NCBI RefSeq assembly: GCF_000428925.1
Contig: NZ_AUAW01000023.1
Location: 1-33,521, forward strand
Direction: 5' to 3'
Origin: Furfurilactobacillus rossiae DSM 15814
Lineage (GTDB): Bacteria; Bacillota; Bacilli; Lactobacillales; Lactobacillaceae
Length of the DNA: 33,521 nucleotides
Shown here: in pieces, positions 6,309 to 16,300 of the stretch
Position numbering within the stretch: position 1 is the stretch's first letter
Layout of the letters: each line of letters begins with the position of its first letter
Notes under the pieces: generated by a model
Databases searched by the model: none
What the model was told of the DNA's origin: nothing
The model's input: the letters and a program-made list of their open reading frames with translations, nothing else
Program-made: the position numbers and the translations under genes

Positions 6309-6962
6309 ATGAGAAAGTATTTTGCCGAGTTTATCGGAACTTTCATGCTTGTTTTCATCGGTACTGGTACAGTTACGGTTGCTAAAGGCGGCACTTTAGC
6401 CATTGGTTTAGCATTCGGATTGGCCATTACGATGATGGCTTACGCCGTTGGTGGCGTGTCAGGTGGTAACTTCAACCCCGCAGTATCTATTGCGATGTTG
6501 ATCAACGGTCGTTTGTCAGCTAGTGACACCATTTTTTACATTATTTCGCAATTTTTAGGTGCCACAGTTGCTTCAGCCGTTTTGGACTTCTTTGAACACG
6601 CATTAAGCTTGCCCAAGAGCGTTGGTTTTGGTCAAACGGATTTTCCTAAGATCTCTGCTGGTGCAGCGTTCTGCTTCGAAACAATTATTACCTTCTTGTT
6701 CGTATTTGTTATCTTGATGGTCACGAGCGACAAGTTTGGTAACGCTACAATGGCACCAGTAGCAATTGGTTTAACCTTAGCCTTTTTGATTATTGTTGCC
6801 TTGAACTTGACCGGTGGTTCTTTGAACCCTGCTCGTAGTTTCGGACCTGCCATCTTTGCTGGTGGTACTGCTTTGTCTCACTACTGGGTTTACTTGATTG
6901 CTCCAGTTTTGGGTGCTGCTATCGCGGCCTTTGTTGGTCGTTGGATGGGTAGCGAAGACTAG
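6309..6962 (+). CDS. Aquaporin / MIP-family channel
   Basis: A 217-residue six-helix channel with both half-helix motifs, NFNPAVS (first NPA) and SLNPARS (second NPA). It allows passive flow of water and possibly small neutral solutes through the cytoplasmic membrane. Overall similarity is to AqpZ (AFGL, GGNFNPAV, DKFG, PVAIGL). Aligning the second half to E. coli AqpZ without gaps places Ile where AqpZ has His174 and Gly where it has Thr183; Phe36 and the NPAR arginine are kept. The filter therefore reads F-I-G-R, wider and less polar than in strict water channels. Two in-frame ATGs exist: 6303 is only 2 nt from GGAGG (6296-6300), so 6309 (8-nt gap) is the better start. It is monocistronic, with its own terminator. 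Confidence 0.88.
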   Translation: MRKYFAEFIGTFMLVFIGTGTVTVAKGGTLAIGLAFGLAITMMAYAVGGVSGGNFNPAVSIAMLINGRLSASDTIFYIISQFLGATVASAVLDFFEHALSLPKSVGFGQTDFPKISAGAAFCFETIITFLFVFVILMVTSDKFGNATMAPVAIGLTLAFLIIVALNLTGGSLNPARSFGPAIFAGGTALSHYWVYLIAPVLGAAIAAFVGRWMGSED

Positions 6963-6988
6963 ACTGAATTTTAAAGTTTTATATACGA

Positions 6989-7036
6989 ACACCCTGGAAA
7001 CTTGGCCATTTGATCAAGTCTCCAGGGTGTTTTTTG
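6989..7036 (+). terminator. Rho-independent terminator of the aquaporin gene
   Basis: ACACCCTGGA (6989-6998) pairs with TCCAGGGTGT (7021-7030), with an extra ACTTG/CAAGT pair inside, followed by TTTTTT. Confidence 0.9.
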
Positions 7037-7383
7037 ATGTCGAACGCTGTTTTTCATTCAATGCTCGCACTGGTAATAAACATTACGACTCTAGAAAGTT
7101 AAGCAATATAAAAATTATTAAATTCTTAGAAATCAATTCTTTTGTCAGAAAGAGCCTCTTTTGTTTTTGGCTTTAACGTTCCAATAGTGGCCTGTTACTT
7201 TGTGATAAGGGAGTTTTGAACCGTACCAATTTCAATAAAACCAACACTATCTAAAAATGCAACTAAATGTTTTGATAACGCATTGTTTTACTATGTTTAC
7301 AAATAAATTGTGCGATATATAATTAACAAAATGTGATATTTAACGATGCTAATTTTTCCGAAACAGGGTTTCTGAGGGGATTT
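7037..7383 (+). other. Intergenic region before the giant adhesin
   Basis: AT-rich, with no supportable gene. The 3' end carries the adhesin promoter (7296-7323). Nothing else structured was found between 7040 and 7290. Confidence 0.5.
7296..7323 (+). promoter_or_regulatory. Promoter of the giant adhesin gene
   Basis: TTTACA (7296-7301), a 16-bp spacer and TATAAT (7318-7323). Transcription would begin near 7330, leaving a leader of about 54 nt before the ATG at 7384. This argues against the upstream in-frame GTG at 7333, which would sit at the transcription start. Confidence 0.6.
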
Positions 7384-10300
7384 ATGAAAGATAGTGAGTT
7401 GGGTCGGTTCTCAACGGCACGTAAAGAGCACTACAAGATGTATAAGGCAGGGAAGCGCTGGCTGTTTGCAGGCATAGCGCTACTTTTTTTTGGCATGGGA
7501 ATGATTGGTACGGATCAGATGGCCTCGGCGGATCAAAGTAGTACTCAGTCACAAACATCTGAGATTTCAATCACTACTTCTTCGAGTCTTGGCAACGACG
7601 GAGCTGCCAAAAACACACCTAATAACAGTGCAGTCAGCAGTATTGTCAGTAGCAACTCAATAACTAGTGAAGCCTCTGAATCCAACCCGGCTCAAGCGGC
7701 TAATTCAGAGCAAATGACAGTTAGTCAGACGACTGATGGTGAAAATCCAGATTTAACTAGTGTTAATAGTCAAAGCAGCGTTGACAGTAGTTCAGAAAAA
7801 AATCCTGACAGTAGCGCGTTAACTTCACGTGCCTATTTGGCTCAGCAAGATAATGATCAGGTACCGACAAGTGCTCCGGCTGAAAAGCCAGCGGCCGTTA
7901 CTGGGAATGCTATTAATCCGGCCACGCTAGTTTCACGCGCGCCACAGGCAGATGCTGCTTTATCGGTTTCTACTAGTCAAAGCGTAGCAGGTAGCCCTGA
8001 GCAAAGTACGGCATCATTAGTATCGCCGGCACAATCTGCTGTAACTCCGGTATCTGAAGCTAGTACCATGGGCGTTCAGTCCCGAGCAAAAACGACTGTT
8101 ACACGTGAAACACCCTTACCATTAGACGCTAATACCAATGTACCCACGTCAATTGTTCAACAAGCTGTATTACCGACAGGCAGCACGCTAACGATGGTTA
8201 ATGGCATGATGGTAATTAGTGTCCCAGACGCAACAACAACGGCTCAGCTGACAGAACTGAAGAAGTCGTTGGCGCTTGTTAACCAGCCTGTGATGATCAC
8301 ACAAAAGGATGCCAGTGTTAGTCTGCCTACTTTAAGCAACAACATGGAAATTGGGACAGCAACTGGAAATGTTTCGGGCACAAATGCGTCAACTCAATTC
8401 ACTGGTAATGGGACCAGTGTGCAGTTTGATAATACGGGAACGGTTTATTTAACTGCGAATGTCAATGACCAAGTTGGGCATGCTAATTTAAATACAACTG
8501 TTGATTTTACGCATGATTTCAGCCTAACTGGTGCCATGCAAGTTGGTTATTCTGGCGGTGCTGATGGTGTGTCAATTGTGTTTGTTAAGGAGCCTGAAAA
8601 CCCAACTGAAACCTTTAATGGTATGAAAGGTGGGGGTCTTGGTATTGCAAATCTTAAGAATGCCTTTGGATTTGTTTTTGATCCATGGGGAAATCAAGGC
8701 AGTCCTGCCAATGGTGGGGAGAGCCAGAATCGTTTCGGTGATCCGACAACACCTTACATGGGCTGGAGAACTACTGATGCAAATGGGTTAATCAATGACT
8801 ATGCCCGCACAAGCAGTTCCTCCACAACTTGGCAAAATATGAGTTCCCAAATTCTCAATGGGGGATTTCACAATTTTACGCTAAGTTACCACTATGATGC
8901 TGCTTCTGGCACAGGGACGTTGACGATGTCTGTTCCTGACAATGGCAGTCACTATACGTTCACTAAAACAGTCTCTGTGGACACATCACAATCGACTGCG
9001 TACACATTGTCTTTCGCCGCTTCAACTGGCGGTGCTAAGAACCCTCAGTCAGCCAAAATAACCAATTTAAGTTACACAAAGGGTACTTCACGGGTGACGT
9101 TGGACGTCAAAACGCCTACTGGACAATCGGCACCAATCGTGGTCACGGCTAATGTTGGGGACACCATTCACGTGTACCCCGATCAAAAATCTGCGCAAGC
9201 GGCGATTGACATGGGGATGGATCCTTCGACTGTTGTCGTTTGGGACAACAGTGTCGGTTATGGTCTTAAGTCAGCGTTCACGTATACTGTGAAAAATAAC
9301 GCAACTCAAATGACACAACCGATTACGACTGGCGCCATTGTGACCACCACGATTCACTATGTGGATGCCAATGGTAAGCAGATCAAGGCGGACCGGACTA
9401 TTTCTGGAGTTGATGGCACTGCAATCGATCTATCTGCAGTCGAACCGACCTCAGAAGTTAAAGGAACCGATGGACTGAACTATCTCTTAACCAAGTCGCC
9501 AGACTTGAAAGAAACGTTTGGCACAAATACCTCGCTAACTTATACGTTTACGGCAGATCCAACGCCGACCGTGACTGCTGCTGAGTCACAGGTTAATTCA
9601 TATCAGGCGATGACCAGTGGCGCACTTTCTAGCGCTAAATCGGCGTTAGTTGCTGCCAGTTATGCCGCTTCAGTTTCGCCTAATGATCAAAAGGTTACTG
9701 ATCAGTATTCTGCAACACAATCCTACTATAATGCCATTTTAGGACAAGGGAGCGCAGCGACAAGTGCTCAGAGCGTTTTAGACTCGGTCAACGGTAAAGT
9801 TGCTGAAGTTATTACAACGGCCAATTCCGCTAATAGCTTAGCTACAAGTCTTGAACAAGTTTATTTGAAGGAGTTGGCGGACGCTTCTGCGGCAGTTGTT
9901 GCTGCCAACTCCGCTAATTCCTTATATAAATGGGAAAGTTCAAGCTTTAAACAGGATTCAAATCTTTCCTATTATTCGGATATGGCAACTAACGATCAGA
10001 AAAAAGCTGATTCTGCAAATGCTGTAGCGGCTTCTGCCACAAAGCAATACAATTCAGCACTGACAGTAGCATCCACTGCAATTGCAAATGCATCAACCGT
10101 TGCTAACAGTGCGGCTACGGCAGCTAACGAGCTGACGAATGCAACCAGTATCACAGCGGCCCAAACGACATCCACTGCTTCTCAAGCCAAGAGCACTGCG
10201 GCCACCGCGACCTCAATTGCCGCTTCAAATGTGGCCTCGACAGCTCAGAGTGTTGTCCATTCAGTTCAGTCAGCCGCGTTATCTGCTGCAATGACAGCGA

Positions 10301-13300
10301 TTCAGGCTAACATGACCGCTAGCCAGGCAATGTCATTAGCAGCTGCGGACCAAGCTAACGGGAATGTTCAAACTGGCGCCGGCACGACTTCGCAAAATGC
10401 GGATGCTGGGAATAAAGCGGCTCACTCTGCCAATAATGATGCCAACAAGGCGTTACAATTTGCGTCATTGGCCGCCAGTGCCGCTGATGATAATGACGTC
10501 AGTGCTGCGTACGATTACGCCATGAGCGCGTCTAGTTTGGCGGCTCAGGCGAACTCGGAAGCACAGGTGACGCACAGTGCGGCGACTGTCGTTACTAGTT
10601 CGACAAAAACCGTGGCCAGTCAGGTTACCGTTGATAGTCAGGTTTCTTCACAACTTGCTAGTCAGGCTCAAAGCATTGCGTCGAATGCCGTTAATAATGC
10701 CGTAACCGCCAGTGGTGCAGCTGTTCAGGCCGTGACTAATGCCAATGCGGCCTCAGCAACGGGGAAAACCGACCTTGCGAATAACAAGGTTGTCAGTGCC
10801 GCCAGTTTAGCCCAGTCAGCTGCTAGTGGTGCAGCATCTGCTGCTTCCGTGGCCAGCTACGAGGCTAAACCAGCGACGTCATTTGCCAGTCAATCGAGTA
10901 ACTATGCTTCTGCTGCCAGTGACTTTGCTTCACGAGCTTCACTGGCCGCGGCTTCAAATGATGCGAGTTTAGCCAGTGAATACGCTGCTTCGGCGACGAG
11001 TGCCCAAACGGCAGCTTTGTCGGCCGCTATGGTCGCTACCAGTCTATTCACGGTTGCTCAAAGCGCCAATGATTTCGTTCAGAGTGCTGTTAGTTCCGAT
11101 AGTATTGCGGCGAGTTCTGCGGCGAAGGCCACCAGTGCGGCCGCAGTACAGGCTAGCGCGGATATTGGTATGATTCAAGACTTTGTGACGAGCAACAACT
11201 CGCTGAGTGTCAGGGCCGCTAATAAGGCTGTACAGGACAAGCAAAATGCTCACGTTCAATCGCAGGCAGCAGCGGCCGCATCTGCCGCTGCCTCCACACA
11301 GTCTTTGCAGACCGTTGCAGCTGATCAAACGGCAATTGCTAATAGTCTGTACAAATCCGCTCAGTCAGCCGCTGCCCTAAATCAGGCAGATAATGCCAAA
11401 ACGTTATATGCATCGGCTGCAGCTGCGCAAAGCACAGCCGACTCCGCAGCAAAAGCAGCGCGGGCTTTCTACATGGACTTCTTAGCTGAAGATGATGATA
11501 TTGATGACGAGGTTAACGCAGATAGCACTGTTGCTTCACAAGCCGCTTCCACAACGAAGTCAACGGATACTGATATGGTATCGATGATGGTTAACCGCTC
11601 TGATGTTGCCTCTCAGGCAGATAGTATTGCGCAAAAAGCTGCCAGCGATGCAGCAACTGACAGCACAAATGCCGAAGTTCAAAAATCGGCTGTTGCAACC
11701 AGCCAGGCAGCGGATTCTGCGGCCTCGATTGCAACCAAGTTATCTAATGATCGGGCAACAGTTGACCAACTGACGAGTACGGCATCCACGGCTGCGTTAA
11801 ACAATGACGCGACAGGTGCTTCTCAAGCTGCCTCAACGGCGGCATCAATTGCGAGCCAGGATGCACAACTAACATCGTCATTAACTTCGTTGAACAACGT
11901 TATTAGTCAGACGGCACCGATTATTGCCAACGCGGTCCACGTTGATAGTGTTACTGCCAGTGAACAGGGTTCCGATGCGGCGGCAGCTGCCTCCACCGCT
12001 TCTGGTGAGGCGACAACAGTTAGTCAGCAAAACAGCAACGTTAATAAAGCAATTTCTGAGGTTGCCAGTGCTGCGTCAGCGACGACCGCTGATAGTGCGC
12101 TACAGAGTTTGGCCAAACAAGGGCAACAGGTTGCTAGCACCGCGAATAGTATTGAAACGACAGTAAGTGATTTGGCTAAGCAGGCCAGCACGTATAGCTC
12201 AATGGCCGCGTCTGCAGCAGCACTAAACGATGTAAATGAGGCCGCAAAAGATGCCTCTTTGGCCGCAAGTGCTGAGCATCAAATTCCTGGCTTACAAGAT
12301 TCACTTCAGGGATTAATGAGCCAGGCCAATTCATTGGCCATTGCAGCTAACCAAACAGCTATCGCCGATAGCACGGCTGCGGCCATTCAAAACTCGGCTG
12401 CTTCAACAGCTGCCAGCATTGCGAATAAGGCAACAATCGCTGCCACTAGTGAAGGGACAAACGTTAATAGCATTCTGAGCGCTGCTAATTCTGTGGCAGC
12501 TACGGATCCTAAAAACGCAGAAGTTACCAATCTAATTAAGGGTGCTAACTCTCTGGCAAGCGCGATTGCGATCGATAACCAACAAGCGTCATCTGCTACT
12601 AACGAAGCTAATTCTTACGCAGCGTTAGCAGCTTCTGCCGCGGCCAACAATGACGCGTCATTAGCCGGCCAGTATGCGGACAAGGGTTCTGCGGCCGCTT
12701 CGACTGTTAGCTCTTTAGAGTATCAAGTTGATAGTTTGGCCTCTCAAGCAAACAATGTTTACAGTCAGATAACGACTGCTATCGCTGGTGACGGCAGTAT
12801 CGCTAATTCAGCGGTAAATGTCGCAAACAGTTTAGCTAGTCAGGCCACGAGTGATGTTGGCCAGACTAACGGTGCGGCTTCTCAAATGAACGGCGCTGTT
12901 AGTGACGCGGGTCGATTAGTGAACACCGATAGCGCGAATACTGATTTGGGTGGTATTCTGACGTCTGCCAATCAGCTTAATAATCAAGTCAGTGACCAGA
13001 AAGTCAGTCTTTCAACGGCGACTAGTATTGCCGAAAGTGCGGCTAGCGCGGCGTCAAACGTGGCATTGCTGAATGATCAATCAGCTGCAAAGTCGTTGGC
13101 GTTCGTGGCATCCACACAGGCCAGCACGGCGAACAGTATCGCCTCGACGATTGCCAGCCTTCAATCAGGCGTCAACAGTGTTCACAGTCAAATTGCCAGC
13201 GAAGTCGCCTTGGATAGCAATAATGCGTCAACAGCGGCTAGTGCGGCTAGCATCGCCGCTTCAACAACGATCAGTGTTGCCAGTCAAACAACGAAAACGG

Positions 13301-16300
13301 CATCAACGGTCAATTCGTTGGCAAGTAAAGCAGCGTCAATTGCTGCCCGTGATCCGAAAAATAAAACGGTTCAAAGTGAAACCAGCGCAGTCAATTCATT
13401 AACAAGTGAAGCTTTAACCGTTGCATCTGCTGGAAGCGTTGCTGCCAGCAATGCTAGTGTGTTTGCTAGTGAAGCCGCGTCAGCCGCAGCTTTGAATGAT
13501 GCCAGTGCAGCTAGCACGTTTGCCAGTCAGGCCGCCTCTGCTGAATCCTTGGCAGATTCTGACGATAAGGTTGCCAATGGGCTTGCCTCACAAGCTAAGT
13601 CACTCACAAACGATGCTCAAAATACGTTGATTCACGACAGCATTGGCGCCAGTCAAGCAGCGGATACGACTAGTAGTGCTGCTAACGTGGCTAGTATTGC
13701 CAGCTCACTGGTTGATAGTTTGGCCAGTGCAGCGAGTGCTAATGCCGCATCAGTTGCTAAAACGACGACTAGTGATACCAGTAATACGCAATTGACGACG
13801 CTTTCCAAGAGCGCCGCTAATTTAGCCAGTTCGATTAATGGGTTGGTTGATCAGGCCAAACAAGCCGCTGCTAGTGCCGCTACGTTAGTGGACAAAGCCA
13901 CTAGTGCAGCTAATGACAACGACTTTACGACTGCCAGTCAACTCGCTAGCGAGGCAGACTCAGATCAAGATGTCGCTAATAGTTTGGAAACTAAGGCTGA
14001 GTCATTAACTAATGACTTCAATTCAGTTTCAACGACTGTTGACCACACGGTTGCCAGTGATTTAGCTAGTCAGGCGGCCAGTGCAGCGTTGTCAGCCGAT
14101 AGTGCCTCGCCAATCATTAAAGCGGCCTCTGCCACAATGGCGACTAATTTGAGCTCATTGACCAGTGTTGCCAGTCAAGATCCTCATAATGCAAGTATTC
14201 AAACGGCCGTTTCAACAGCAACGAGTTTGCTCAATAAGTTTGCGACAACGGCTAGTGAGGCCAGCGCTGCTGCAGCATCAGCAACGGATTATGCAAAGAG
14301 CGCGACCAGTGTTGCTAGTTTTAACAAGCCAATTTTGGCGAGCCAGGATCAGTCCTTGGCACTAAGCGCAGCTAAGATTGCTAATGATTTGGCCTCGACA
14401 GCGGCCAGTGCACAGTCTGAAGTGACGAGTATTATGAACTCGGCCACATCAGCACTAGCTAGCGATAGCACAGCAGCAAAAGATGCTGCTACGTCTGCTG
14501 GCAACACAGCCACTAGCGCGGCAACTGGTGTAACGACCGGTAAAAATGTGGATAGTCAAATAGCCAGTAACGTTTCAAGCACCAATTCACTGGCTAAGAC
14601 GGATTTAATGAATTCACAAGTTCAAAGTCTGGATAGCAGTGCTAAAAGTATAAATAGTGAAACAACGAGTCTGAACACTGTTGTTTCACAGCAAGCGTCG
14701 ATTGCTGCCAGTGCCGCCAGTGTTGCTTCCTTGGCAGCTTTAACAAACGATCAATCAACGGCTCAGTCTGCTGAAAAATTGGCAACGTCAGCCGGTGCTG
14801 TTGCGTCTGCCGATGTTGCAAAAATCAATCAGTTAAACGATTCGGCCGCATCGATTTATGCTCAGGTACAAAAGTTGGTCACAGACGACCACCAAGTTGC
14901 TAGTCAAGCTGCCGAAAAAGTGACGACAACGAGCACGACTGCTAGTGGCGCAAACAAAACGATTTCCGATCAGCGTGCTGTTATCACCAGCTTAGTAAAT
15001 GAACTGAAATCACTGGCTGGCGCGGATACGAAGAATCAGGCAGTCTCAACTGCGGTCAGTCAGGCTGTAATTGCAGCCAAATCAGCTGACAGTACGGTTG
15101 CTTCGGCGACGTCAACGATCAGCAAATTGGCATCCGTGACTAGTGCAGCCAAGTCCACGGCTTCGTTAAACGATGTCAGTGGCGCTACGAGTGCACAGTC
15201 GGCCGCTACGTCTCTAAATGATGATATGACGAGCAATCAATCTACAATTAACTCATTAGAGTCGCTGGTTCATAGTTTGGCAGACGACGCGAACGACAAA
15301 GTGACTGCCGATCACACAGCTGCCTCTGAGCAGGTAACCTCAGCGACCATCCATGCCAACATTGCAACCAGTGAGGCGACATCAACGAGCAGTCAGGTTG
15401 CGAGCGTTGCTAGTTATACGTCAGCTGGCAAAAAGTTGGCGGATACAGATTTAGCGAATAAGACGGTTCAGAGTCTAAACCAAAGTTTGGTATCGTTAGA
15501 CTCTGCCGCCAGTGCGACCTTATCTGCGGCTAATTCTGCCGCTAGTGTAGCGCGTTCGCTACAGTTGTTAGCTAGCGCTGCTGCTGCCTCTAATGATCCG
15601 GCGTTAGCGACTAAGTTAGCTCAATCAGCCAGTGCGGCAGCATCCACCGTGGCCAGTTTGGAAAGCGATGCTGATGCAGACAACACATCGGCTCAGTCAT
15701 TAATGACGGCTCTTTCAGATGACGTCAAAGCAGATGCGAATGCGGTAAGCCAAATTGCCGATGGGGTTAATGATAAGGCGAGTGCGGCAACTAAACAGTC
15801 CAGTGATGTCAGCAAGCAGGCAGCATCATTGGCTGGCAGTGCCGCAACATCGACAACCGCTGTTCAGTCGGGAGCAGATAAGGCAAACAGCAGTTACCAA
15901 AGTTTGATCAGTCAACAAGTAGCAACACAGTCGGGGCTAAACTCGGCAGACAGCGTAGCCGCCAGTTTAAACGATGACGCGCAGCAGTTAGCTAGTCAAA
16001 CGGCCTCTGCCACGGCTCTGAACGATGTTAGTGCGGCAAGTAACTTTGCAGTGAGTGCCGCAAATGTCCAAAGTTTGCTGAATTCTGAACAGAGTGTCAC
16101 CAACTCGTTAGCTAATCAAGCTACTGCCAATAATCAACTGATTACGCAGGCATTAAGTGCCGATAGTCATGCCGCTAGTTTGCAAGCCTCTGGTGCAAGT
16201 AATGCTGCGAGTGTCGCTAGTTCGGCGACAGCAACCGCTCAACATGTTGTAAATGGGACCAGTCTCGCTGCATCGACGGCTAATCAAGATGCCGATAAAG

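Noticed and set aside
7333-7383. GTG start 17 codons upstream for the giant adhesin
   Set aside because: It coincides with the predicted transcription start, lacks a ribosome site and puts extra residues ahead of a normal KxYKxGKxW signal peptide.
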